Positions 30,079-36,668 of a DNA stretch of 36,668 nt are shown one piece after another (positions within the stretch are counted from its first letter, which is position 1; each line of letters begins with the position of its first letter). A program made the position numbers and the translations under genes. The DNA is taken from positions 1-36,668 of the forward strand of contig CALIAC010000005.1 of assembly GCA_938041555.1 (NCBI GenBank). The letters run 5' to 3'. This DNA comes from an uncultured Candidatus Saccharibacteria bacterium (lineage in GTDB: Bacteria > Patescibacteriota > Saccharimonadia > Saccharimonadales > Saccharimonadaceae). The notes beneath the pieces were generated by a model. That model worked only from the letters and a program-made list of their open reading frames with translations, made no database searches and had not been told where the DNA came from.

Positions 30079-30696
30079 TTAGCGTGAGTAATACTCAACA
30101 ATCAGCTGCTCGTTGATGCCAGCTTCAGCTTCTTCGCGCTTTGGCTCGCCCGATACTTCGATCTTGAGTTTTTTGATATCGCTCTTAAGCCAACTCAGTG
30201 GTGGTTGGGAGGTGTTGCCATAGATGTCGTCAATTGCAGTAAAGTAGCCAGACTTTGCACTCTTTGGCCGAACGGTAATAATATCCCCTGCCTTGAGGCG
30301 AATTGATGGAATGTCGACGCGGCGACCATTAAGCTCAAAGTGACCGTGACTCACCAGCTGGCGGGCCTGGCGACGACTTGTCGCAAAGCCAGCACGGTAC
30401 ACAGCGTTGTCGAGCCGGAGCTCGAGGAAGCGAAGCAGGTTCTCACCACTCAGGCCTGGCTTGCGAGTTGCTTCGTTCATCAGCTTAGCAAACTGCTTCT
30501 CCAGTAGGCCGTACATGCGGCGCACTTTCTGCTTTTCGCGGAGCTGGGTTGCGTACATGCTTGGCTTGCTCTGACGGCCGTGAGCGTGCTCGCCTGGAAT
30601 ACCGCTCTTGCGTGCCAAAATCTTGTGTGCCTTGGGGTGAAGCGCTACGCCTTCGCGGCGGCTCTGCTTCACGATTGGGCTTCTATCTCGTGCCAT
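30079..30696 (-). CDS. rpsD: 30S ribosomal protein S4
   Basis: A primary 16S rRNA-binding assembly protein of 205 residues. It starts MARDRSPIVKQSRREGVALH and includes KQKVRRMYGLLEKQFAKLMN, LLRFLELRLDNAVYRAGFAT and the S4 domain SRRQARQLVSHGHFELNGRR. The N-terminal zinc-binding cysteines of some S4 proteins are absent. ATG 30696 abuts the rpsK stop (TAA-ATG) with AGGAGG inside rpsK. In E. coli S4 represses this operon type; nothing here proves it. Confidence 0.97.
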   Translation of the reverse strand: MARDRSPIVKQSRREGVALHPKAHKILARKSGIPGEHAHGRQSKPSMYATQLREKQKVRRMYGLLEKQFAKLMNEATRKPGLSGENLLRFLELRLDNAVYRAGFATSRRQARQLVSHGHFELNGRRVDIPSIRLKAGDIITVRPKSAKSGYFTAIDDIYGNTSQPPLSWLKSDIKKLKIEVSGEPKREEAEAGINEQLIVEYYSR

Positions 30697-31086
30697 TTAC
30701 GCCCTCCTTGCCTTTCGTGGGCGAACGCCACCGTGTGGCACACCCGTTACATCTTTGATGCTATTGACGGCAATGTCGAAGTTGCTCATTGCGCGAATTG
30801 CCGCATCACGGCCGAGCCCAACACCCTTGACAAATACGTCAACAGTGCGGATGCCGTAGCTACTCTTGGCAGCTTCTGCGGCTTTTTCTGCAGCAATCTG
30901 TGCTGCATAGGCTGTGCCCTTCTTACTTCCACGAAAACCACATGCACCAGCGCTGGCAGCGGTCAAGACGTTGCCTTTGCTATCTGCAAATGTGACAATA
31001 GTGTTGTTAAAGGTTGCCTGTACATGCAGCTGACCAGATGGGACTGATCGGCGCTGCTTTTTCTTGGTGGATTTTGCTTGTGCCAT
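30697..31086 (-). CDS. rpsK: 30S ribosomal protein S11
   Basis: A platform protein near the mRNA exit. The product has 129 residues. Conserved segments are GQLHVQATFNNTIVTFADSK, ASAGACGFRGSKKGTAYAAQ, VDVFVKGVGLGRDAAIRAM and the basic end VTGVPHGGVRPRKARRA. It starts 15 nt after rpsM with an AGGAGAAAGGA site. Confidence 0.97.
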   Translation of the reverse strand: MAQAKSTKKKQRRSVPSGQLHVQATFNNTIVTFADSKGNVLTAASAGACGFRGSKKGTAYAAQIAAEKAAEAAKSSYGIRTVDVFVKGVGLGRDAAIRAMSNFDIAVNSIKDVTGVPHGGVRPRKARRA

Positions 31087-31101
31087 ATCTCGTCCTTTCT
31101 C

Positions 31102-31488
31102 CTACGTCTTACTTGCTGCCTTTGGCTGTGCTCCGCCGACGGCGATCGCCTTACCCTTGCGAGTTCGTGCGTTCGTTCGAGTGCGCTGACCGCGTGTTGG
31201 CAAGCCATTTTTGTGCCTGAGACCGCGGTATGCACCAATGTCTTTGAGGCGTTTGATATTGTTGGTCACCAGGCGTTGCAGATCGCCTTCAGTGACATAA
31301 TCTTTGTCGATAATGTCGCGAAGTTTCTGCTCCTCAGCCTCGGTGAGATCTTTCACCCGAGTGGTCGGCTCAATTTTAGCCGCCGCAAGGATGCTCGAAG
31401 CGTGCTTTGGCCCAATACCGTAAATATAGGTGAGCGCAATTTGCACCTGCTTCTCTGTTGGGATAACTACCCCAGCAATTCGAGCCAT
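31102..31488 (-). CDS. rpsM: 30S ribosomal protein S13
   Basis: A head protein forming bridges to the large subunit. The product has 128 residues. It begins MARIAGVVIPTEKQVQIALT and YIYGIGPKHASSIL, and has GDLQRLVTNNIKRLKDIGAY, RGLRHKNGLPTRGQRTRTNA and a basic tail. It begins 2 nt after rpmJ. Confidence 0.97.
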   Translation of the reverse strand: MARIAGVVIPTEKQVQIALTYIYGIGPKHASSILAAAKIEPTTRVKDLTEAEEQKLRDIIDKDYVTEGDLQRLVTNNIKRLKDIGAYRGLRHKNGLPTRGQRTRTNARTRKGKAIAVGGAQPKAASKT

Positions 31489-31490
31489 GC

Positions 31491-31607
31491 TTAACCCTGC
31501 CTTTGCTTATTCTTAGGTTTTTTCTTGTTGATGACACGGAGTCGGCCTTTGCGCCGGACCAGCTGATCATCGGGGCTGATCTTTTTGACACTCGCACGAA
31601 CTTTCAT
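31491..31607 (-). CDS. rpmJ: 50S ribosomal protein L36, cysteine-free type
   Basis: The product has only 38 residues. It begins MKVRASVKKISPDDQLVRRK and ends KPKNKQRQG, the standard L36 frame. The zinc ligands (C-x-x-C, a third Cys and His) are replaced (SPDDQ, VINKKK), so it is the C-minus form. It sits between infA and rpsM, the standard bacterial position. ATG 31607 has GGGAG about 12 nt upstream. Confidence 0.93.
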   Translation of the reverse strand: MKVRASVKKISPDDQLVRRKGRLRVINKKKPKNKQRQG

Positions 31608-31630
31608 GAGCGTACAAATCTCCCTACAGG

Positions 31631-31668
31631 AAAAACCTGCCGTTACTGAGAACAGCGGTGATATCAGG
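31631..31668 (-). terminator. possible weak attenuator between infA and rpmJ
   Basis: Minus-strand arms CCTG...CCG...TT pair with AACGGCAGG, with bulges on the 5' arm, followed by TTTTT. It could lower expression of downstream genes relative to infA. Confidence 0.35.
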
Positions 31669-31684
31669 CCGCCGCTCTACGTTA

Positions 31685-31909
31685 TTAAACGCGTGCGCGG
31701 AAGACGATTCTGCCCTTTGTGAGATCGTATGGGGTTAACTCGACTTCCACGGTATCGCCTGGGACCAAACGGATGTGATGCTTGCGCATCTTGCCGCTGA
31801 TATGAGCGATAATGCTTAGGCCGTTCTCCAATTCTACCTTAAATTGCGTATTAGGCAGTGCTTCCACTACCTTGCCGCGCAATTTGATAACTTCTTTCGA
31901 ACTTGCCAT
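31685..31909 (-). CDS. infA: translation initiation factor IF-1
   Basis: IF-1 binds the A site of the 30S subunit during initiation. The product has 74 residues, a single OB fold with KLRGKVVEALPNTQFKVELE, NGLSIIAHISGKMRKHHIRL and VPGDTVEVELTPYDLTKGRI. It is the first gene of the nine-gene operon running to rpsI. ATG 31909 has no clear Shine-Dalgarno, and the leader would be only about 10 nt. Confidence 0.97.
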   Translation of the reverse strand: MASSKEVIKLRGKVVEALPNTQFKVELENGLSIIAHISGKMRKHHIRLVPGDTVEVELTPYDLTKGRIVFRARV

Positions 31910-31925
31910 AGATATACAGCTTCGT

Positions 31926-31954
31926 ATTATACGCTATTTTTCTGTAGGAGTAAA
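31926..31954 (-). promoter_or_regulatory. promoter of the infA-rpsI operon
   Basis: TTTACT (31949-31954), 17 bp, TATAAT (31926-31931), ending 16 nt before ATG 31909. Confidence 0.8.
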
Positions 31955-32254
31955 GAGAAGTAGTCAGCTTTTTGCATCATTTATTGTGAGATTATGGATG
32001 GCTCTATTCTTCTATCAGAATGGAGCCGTAAGAGAGGTAGCTTTTGCGATAAGCGACTTCTAAACGTAGCATTCCTCTAGGCTTTTAATGACGTATAGGC
32101 TTAAAAGCTGCTCACTATCGTTCCATAGCCTCTATTCCATCATGGTTCTATTCCATCCTCTTGTATATGAATATGCAATGATGAGGCGCTATGCCACTCA
32201 TAACGCACGTTCTAAAGGCTCATGAACGAATTACTATGGAATACGGAACCGTAT
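31955..32254. other. intergenic between secY and infA
   Basis: No credible gene. It contains two copies of TCTATTCCATC near 32128-32160 and AT-rich sequence without a clear promoter. Confidence 0.5.
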
Positions 32255-32293
32255 CAAAAAATACCGCCTCAGACAGAGGTGGCGGTATTTTTG
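32255..32293 (-). terminator. intrinsic terminator of secY
   Basis: AAAAATACCGCC/GGCGGTATTTTT with a 12-nt loop, T-run on both strands, 23 nt after secY. Confidence 0.9.
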
Positions 32294-32315
32294 TGAGATA
32301 TACTAGCGATAGCCT

Positions 32316-33791
32316 TTATGCCTTTGCGGCAGTACGCCGCCGGCCGAGCAAGCCGCGCTTCTTTGGCTTAGTATCAAGGTCATCGACCGAAAAGTCGTCA
32401 TATGTTACCATCAGCGCTCGTGAGTTAATCTGACGGAGTGTCTCAAGGCCAACCGTCACGACAATGAGCAAGCTCGTACCGCCGATTGCCATGTTGTTAG
32501 CATTAATACCAAGCTGCGCAAAGACGTAGTCGATCGCAAACGGAATGATGGCGATGATCCCCAGGGCAAGCGACCCAAACAGATTGAGCCGATTGACGGT
32601 GCGCGACAGATACTTCTCGGTGGTTGGGCCAGGGCGAATCCCCTCAATGAAGCCACCTTGGTTTTCAAGACTCTCCGTAATTTCGCTCGCATTAAAGACG
32701 ATACCAGTGTAGAAGTAGGTAAAGGCAATGACGAGTAAGAAGTAGATCGATGGGTAGATGAGCACTGTCAGGCCACCTGTGGCGTATGTTTGAGCGGTGG
32801 GTGCCTGGAACCACTGGATAAGGTTATTTGCTAATTGCTGATTTGCACCAGGTGTCGCATGTAATAGCTGCCCCACAAAAGCTGGCAAGCTGAGGAATGC
32901 CACTGCAAAAATAACTGGTACCACACCCGCAGCAATGAGCTTGATGGGCAAGATACTCTTAATGCCACCATACGAGCTATTACCGCCAACTCGCTTGGCA
33001 TAATTGATCGTGACGATGCGCTGTGCTTCGTTAATCTTAACGAGGAGATAAAGTAGGATGAGGCCGATCGTCCCAAGGACAACTACTGTCCAGAAGGTTG
33101 TCGGGTTAACGGGTAGTGAGAACCAGCCAAAGACGCTGAGCGAACCATTCTGAGTATTAAAGAGTGATGAGTAGATCGACCCAAAGGTGGTTGGCAGCTG
33201 ACTAATTACACTAGCGAAGATGAGTAAGCTAATACCATTACCAACGCCCTGCTCTGTCATCAGCTCACCGAGCCACATCAAGAGCAGCGAGCCAGCAGTG
33301 AGCGCCGTTACTGCGACAATCCACTCGTGGAGGGAGCCAGCCACTGTACCAGTCGTACTTCCAGCTAGGACCGATTGGCGCAAGAAGTAGATGATACCGA
33401 TCGATTGAGCAATCGCCAGCGGCACACTAGCGATACGCGTCCACTGATTGATCTTGCGTCGGCCCGACTCACCATCTTTGTGCATCTCCTCAAGGCTTGG
33501 GATGGCTTTGGTAAGAAGCTGGGTAATAATACTGGCGTTAATAAACGGCCCAAGGCCGATCAAAACAATAGATAGCTGGGCCAATGCTCCACCAGTCAGG
33601 ATGTTTAAGAAACCACCAAAGTCACTCGCCGATACGACATTCTGGATAATATCCTTAAGTCGGCTTGGCTCAGCCAACGGCACTGGCACGTGTGCCAAAA
33701 AACGGTAGGCAACGATGAGCCCGAGCACGATACCAAGGCGTTTTTGCATGTCTTTATTTTTGAGCGATCGAAGAATAATCTTCCAGTTCAT
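32316..33791 (-). CDS. secY: preprotein translocase subunit SecY
   Basis: SecY is the protein-conducting channel of the plasma membrane. The product has 491 residues, slightly longer than the usual 430-445, with ten transmembrane helices. Conserved parts are GGALAQLSIVLIGLGPFINA, LLTKAIPSLEEMHKDGESGR, MTEQGVGNGISLLIFASV, LPIKLIAAGVVPVIFAVA, NQGGFIEGIRPGPTTEKYLS and TSLLIVVTVGLETLRQI. The cytoplasmic tail is basic (KPKKRGLLGRRRTAAKA). ATG 33791 has AAAGGGAC upstream. It is not in a ribosomal protein operon here: a terminator follows, and the gene before it is divergent. Confidence 0.97.
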   Translation of the reverse strand: MNWKIILRSLKNKDMQKRLGIVLGLIVAYRFLAHVPVPLAEPSRLKDIIQNVVSASDFGGFLNILTGGALAQLSIVLIGLGPFINASIITQLLTKAIPSLEEMHKDGESGRRKINQWTRIASVPLAIAQSIGIIYFLRQSVLAGSTTGTVAGSLHEWIVAVTALTAGSLLLMWLGELMTEQGVGNGISLLIFASVISQLPTTFGSIYSSLFNTQNGSLSVFGWFSLPVNPTTFWTVVVLGTIGLILLYLLVKINEAQRIVTINYAKRVGGNSSYGGIKSILPIKLIAAGVVPVIFAVAFLSLPAFVGQLLHATPGANQQLANNLIQWFQAPTAQTYATGGLTVLIYPSIYFLLVIAFTYFYTGIVFNASEITESLENQGGFIEGIRPGPTTEKYLSRTVNRLNLFGSLALGIIAIIPFAIDYVFAQLGINANNMAIGGTSLLIVVTVGLETLRQINSRALMVTYDDFSVDDLDTKPKKRGLLGRRRTAAKA

Positions 33792-33987
33792 ATATTGTCC
33801 CTTTTGCCACTAACTACTATAACGCTATATCTAGTACAGTATACACGAATTGCTCCAGAAGCGAAAGGGTCAGTTGTCAATCCGGCTTTAAGCTCAAAAA
33901 TATGCGAGAGATTCGTGCTTTTGTAGCTGATGTTCGGATACAGACTCATGGCAGCTCATAATAAATAGCGCACGATGTATATTCTCA

Positions 33988-33996
33988 TGATATAAT
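33988..33996 (+). promoter_or_regulatory. extended -10 promoter of rpsJ
   Basis: TGA-TATAAT (hexamer 33991-33996) without a good -35. The leader of about 80 nt contains a TTTAGC/GCTAAA stem-loop. Confidence 0.65.
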
Positions 33997-34081
33997 GCTA
34001 GATGTATTATTAATTTACTCTGATAATTTAGCTTGTTTCGATCTTGCTAAAGTTACAGAGTTGCACATAAAAGGAGGAGCA

Positions 34082-34402
34082 ATGGCTCAAAACAACCAAG
34101 GGCTCAAGATTCGGATTCGCCTCAAGGCATACGACCACAAGGTGATCGACCAATCAGCCAAGCAAATTATCGACACCGCTCTGCGCACTGGCGCAAACGT
34201 CGCAGGTCCTGTGCCACTACCAACGCGGCGCAGCAGCTACACAGTAGTAAAAAGCCCGCACGTATACAAGACTGGCGGTGAGACATTCGAGATGCGTGTC
34301 CACAAGCGCCTCATCGATATCACCAACGCCACACCCAAGACAATCGACAACCTCCACAACCTCAGCTTGCCAGCTGGCGTGGATGTCGAAATCCGGATGT
34401 AG
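34082..34402 (+). CDS. rpsJ: 30S ribosomal protein S10
   Basis: S10 is a 30S head protein that is also the NusE partner in antitermination. The product has 106 residues from ATG 34082, which follows AAAGGAGGAG, the best ribosome binding site in the window. Conserved segments are LKIRIRLKAYDHKVIDQSAK, VAGPVPLPTRRSSYTVVKSP, HVYKTGGETFEMRVHKRLID and LPAGVDVEIRM. The longer frame starting at 33995 overlaps the promoter. The gene stands alone, with its own promoter and terminator, instead of leading the S10 operon. Confidence 0.97.
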   Translation: MAQNNQGLKIRIRLKAYDHKVIDQSAKQIIDTALRTGANVAGPVPLPTRRSSYTVVKSPHVYKTGGETFEMRVHKRLIDITNATPKTIDNLHNLSLPAGVDVEIRM

Positions 34403-34424
34403 CACCACTATATGCTGATTAATT

Positions 34425-34460
34425 AAAAAGAGTGATAACAACTATCACTCTTTTTAATTT
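34425..34460. terminator. bidirectional terminator after rpsJ
   Basis: AAAAAGAGTGATA/TATCACTCTTTTT, 13-bp stem with loop ACAAC. It serves rpsJ and the convergent M16-like gene. Confidence 0.88.
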
Positions 34461-34472
34461 TATATTGCTTAC

Positions 34473-35888
34473 TTACTTAAGCTCCTTTGTCGATAGCCTA
34501 CCTGGGATATCATCAAGCGTAATTAATACTGGCTCCATAGCATCGTATATTGTCCGAGCGATAGATTGGCAGTCATTCTCGATCGTCATGTGAGTGTTAA
34601 AGACCCAGTTCTTAAGCAATGCGGTTTTTGCAGCAAGTGTCACAGTTTCTGGTCGTATTTCCCAGCATGCCCGAACGATGTCATCATAGCTCACTACCGG
34701 GGCTTCGTCCTTAAACCGTTTAATAATTTGTCGAGTCACCCACTGATGAAAGCGCTCTGCCTTTGTCTCATCGTCGATCCGCCATGATACTGCTTGCTGA
34801 GCAATCTCAAATACCTCGGGTGGTACTCCCTCGTTTGCAAGCTTTTGTAGCCCATGCCATAGCTTTTCCTCAAACAGCGGCATGTCACTGTCTTCGACGA
34901 TGTAATGAATAATAAAGCGATATGATTGGCCAGTTTCGCGGACAGCCATATCATTCTCATTAAATATTGTGCAGTATTTTGCAGCACACCGTGCTTGATA
35001 TAAGGGGTGATCTTTGAAAGAGTCACCCAATCGATTAGGCATGGTAAACAGCACCAATATACATTCTGCAAGCATCCGAGCGCTTATCTCCATCAGTGGA
35101 TCTTGCGCAAAGTTGAGACGAAACCCGTGAAAGCCGATCGTATGCAACACGCCATTAAACTGAAAATGTTTTGCTGAGAGTTGCGGCACGATAATTGTCC
35201 CATAGCGATCTTGTTGAGTCATTGTCTTAAGGTAGCTCATTTGATAGAGCGGAAATCGCTGCCCGACCGCGGCACCATCACAAGCCTGCTCAATCGCCTG
35301 CAGAATTACTGTCTCATCCCAATCAGGCGCGTGCATATTGGCAGTGATAACAAGATCGCTGTTAGCCAGTGTATAAAACATCCCATAAAATCGCTGTATA
35401 TCCTGTAAAGAGATGTCGGGTGTGAGCTTTGCTCGCCACTTAATCTTTGGCCTGCTAAACATTTGGCGCTCATTGTCGCTCTTAAGAGCAATGTCAATAT
35501 TTTGCTCTTCCTCAGTAATCTCGGCAAGTGTACGCTTTTTAGCAGTCTGGAAGGCACTGCGTGTGATACGTGTTTGGTAGAGGCTGTGTATCATATGACC
35601 CAGCTTTGTCACAAACTGCGGTGCGCTCTCTGCCTGGAGCGAATAAGCCACAAAATGCTGTAGCCGATCTTGGTAGATACACGCCGACGCGCCAATGTGG
35701 TTATCATTCATGGTTTGGGTCAAGATGTGCTGGATGATACGTGGTGCTTCGTAGATGCGAGCGTCACCAACGTACTCATACCCTGCCCGTACGGCAATGG
35801 TAGTTTGAATCGTTGTTGCGTCAGGAGTGTCGACCAGCCAGACAGGCAAACCCTGCGTGGTGGTATGCTTCGTGATAGTATAGTTCAT
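34473..35888 (-). CDS. M16 peptidase family homologue without the zinc motif
   Basis: The product has 471 residues with no signal peptide. The N-terminal half has the M16 layout: LPVWLVDTPDATTIQTTIAV, RAGYEYVG, then EAPRIIQHILTQ where active enzymes have H-x-x-E-H. The motif reads R-x-x-Q-H (50-54), so the first His and the catalytic Glu are lost. Following parts fit the family (SACIYQDRLQHFVAYSLQAE, KKRTLAEITEEEQNID, IQRFYGMFYTLANSDLVITA). The C-terminal half is the second, non-catalytic M16 repeat. Inactive M16 subunits usually pair with an active one, but no active partner is in the window. ATG 35888 lies 6 nt after -10 TATGAT, so a leaderless mRNA is predicted. Confidence 0.78.
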   Translation of the reverse strand: MNYTITKHTTTQGLPVWLVDTPDATTIQTTIAVRAGYEYVGDARIYEAPRIIQHILTQTMNDNHIGASACIYQDRLQHFVAYSLQAESAPQFVTKLGHMIHSLYQTRITRSAFQTAKKRTLAEITEEEQNIDIALKSDNERQMFSRPKIKWRAKLTPDISLQDIQRFYGMFYTLANSDLVITANMHAPDWDETVILQAIEQACDGAAVGQRFPLYQMSYLKTMTQQDRYGTIIVPQLSAKHFQFNGVLHTIGFHGFRLNFAQDPLMEISARMLAECILVLFTMPNRLGDSFKDHPLYQARCAAKYCTIFNENDMAVRETGQSYRFIIHYIVEDSDMPLFEEKLWHGLQKLANEGVPPEVFEIAQQAVSWRIDDETKAERFHQWVTRQIIKRFKDEAPVVSYDDIVRACWEIRPETVTLAAKTALLKNWVFNTHMTIENDCQSIARTIYDAMEPVLITLDDIPGRLSTKELK

Positions 35889-35894
35889 GACGGT

Positions 35895-35900
35895 ATCATA
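35895..35900 (-). promoter_or_regulatory. -10 box of the M16-like gene, leaderless type
   Basis: TATGAT with 6 nt to ATG 35888. It lies just beyond the tuf terminator; the -35 (TTGTTT at about 16 bp) is weak. Confidence 0.55.
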
Positions 35901-35911
35901 TCATCTTTTGT

Positions 35912-35949
35912 GTAAAAAACAAAAATACCTCCTCTATGGGAGGTATTTT
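35912..35949 (-). terminator. intrinsic terminator of tuf
   Basis: Minus-strand AAATACCTCC/GGAGGTATTT followed by TTGTTTTTT, 25 nt after tuf. Confidence 0.9.
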
Positions 35950-35973
35950 GTGAGTTTGCGAGTACTGTGCAAA

Positions 35974-36668
35974 CTACTTGACGATGTTGGTCACAACACC
36001 GGCACCGACTGTACGGCCACCTTCGCGGATAGCGAAGTCTTGACCCTTGTCCATAGCGATTGGGGCGTTCAAGGTCACCTTAAAGGTTACTTGGTCGCCT
36101 GGCATCACCATTTCCTTGTCGGCAGGGAGCTCAATCTCACCAGTCACGTCCGTTGTGCGGAAGTAGAACTGTGGCTTGTAGCCCTTGCTAAATGGTGTGT
36201 GACGGCCGCCCTCTTCCTTCTTGAGGATGTAGACTTCCGCCTCAAACTCGGTGTGTGGGGTGAGTGTGCCTGGAGCGACAATCACCTGACCGCGCTCGAT
36301 CTGGGTGCGCTCGATACCGCGCAGCAACAGACCAGCGTTGTCACCTGCCTGACCTTGGTCGAGGCTCTTCTTGAAGGCTTCAACACCAGTCACGACAGAG
36401 GTCTGAGTTGGCTTAAGACCAACAATCTCTACTGGATCGTTGATCTTGATGACACCCTGCTCGATACGGCCAGTTGCAACTGTACCACGACCTTTGATCG
36501 AGAAGACATCTTCGATTGGCATCAAGAATGGTTTGTCAAGATCGTGTTCAGGAATGTCAAAGTAGTCATCCATAGCGTGGACGAGATCCATGATGCGATC
36601 TTCCATTTCGGTGTCGCCTTCAAGAGCCTTAAGAGCAGAACCCTTGATAATTGGAGCGTTGTCACCGT
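35974..36668 (-). CDS. tuf: elongation factor Tu, C-terminal part (cut by the window edge)
   Basis: EF-Tu delivers aminoacyl-tRNA to the ribosome. About 231 residues are present, from the end of the GTPase domain (APIIKGSALKALEGD, with the SAL G5 motif) through domain 2 (DVFSIKGRGTVATGRIEQGV, GLLLRGIERTQIERGQVI) and domain 3 (GGRHTPFSKGYKPQFYFRTT, FAIREGGRTVGAGVVTNI). The frame continues past 36668, so the start is outside. It ends with TAG and a strong terminator, and rpsJ is not in the same transcript. Confidence 0.97.
   Translation of the reverse strand, partial: GDNAPIIKGSALKALEGDTEMEDRIMDLVHAMDDYFDIPEHDLDKPFLMPIEDVFSIKGRGTVATGRIEQGVIKINDPVEIVGLKPTQTSVVTGVEAFKKSLDQGQAGDNAGLLLRGIERTQIERGQVIVAPGTLTPHTEFEAEVYILKKEEGGRHTPFSKGYKPQFYFRTTDVTGEIELPADKEMVMPGDQVTFKVTLNAPIAMDKGQDFAIREGGRTVGAGVVTNIVK

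Noticed and set aside
32128..32160. Two TCTATTCCATC copies as a repeat array or CRISPR
   Set aside because: Only two short copies with no regular spacers; no CRISPR-like array is visible anywhere in the window.
33995..34081. 29-codon N-terminal extension of S10
   Set aside because: It begins inside the -10 box, and the ATG at 34082 has a near-perfect ribosome binding site and the normal S10 start.

Overview
The window reads as a chromosomal segment of a host-dependent, reduced-genome bacterium of the Candidate Phyla Radiation, most likely a Candidatus Saccharibacteria (TM7) lineage. This is inference from gene content and style, not from a database search. The pointers are ribosomal proteins with unusual extensions, zinc-free L33 and L36, ribosomal operons broken into small blocks, very short intergenic spaces, several degenerate homologues of well-known enzymes (RelA/SpoT, M16 peptidase, GT2, 2H phosphoesterase), and many conserved-looking proteins with no recognisable family. 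The code is standard and GC is moderate.

Layout, left to right. 1-2500: a small conserved gene, a small membrane protein and the rplJ-rplL (L10-L12) operon with a long structured leader. 2511-6079: a 711-residue RelA/SpoT-like protein of degenerate type, thymidylate kinase and an unknown gene. 6226-7455: rplA (L1) with a long N-terminal extension, and tRNA-Pro. 7456-10848: an accessory island holding a serine-recombinase remnant abutting tRNA-Pro, a GC-rich helix-turn-helix protein, and two paralogous membrane-anchored cysteine proteins on either side of a multi-pass membrane protein. 10939-12367: rplK-nusG-secE. 12576-15673: an orphan sensor histidine kinase, a YgjP-type metallopeptidase and a P-loop kinase. 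15799-20665: tRNA-Trp, an unknown protein, rpmG, a large GT2-like membrane protein, a 2H-like protein and tRNAs Thr, Tyr and Thr. 20939-24884: a TPR protein, a DNA polymerase III delta-prime-like protein, a RluA-type pseudouridine synthase and trpS. 25130-27696: a secreted GH32 fructan hydrolase converging on an alpha/beta hydrolase. 27888-31909: one long operon, infA-rpmJ-rpsM-rpsK-rpsD-rpoA-rplQ-rplM-rpsI. 32316 to the end: secY, a lone rpsJ, a degenerate M16 peptidase homologue and the 3' part of tuf.

The most striking property is regulatory. At least eight protein genes have a sigma70 -10 hexamer ending only 6 or 7 nt before the start codon, which predicts leaderless mRNAs. Ribosomal and operon-internal genes instead carry ordinary Shine-Dalgarno sites. 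Many promoters are of the extended -10 form TGC-TATAAT or TGC-TATACT. The promoter positions also settle several start codons, because longer open frames run through the promoter itself.

Functionally, most of the window is information processing: ribosome, transcription, secretion and tRNA. The accessory parts point to life at the cell surface: a secreted fructanase, disulfide-type membrane-anchored proteins, a membrane GT2-like protein and an orphan sensor kinase.
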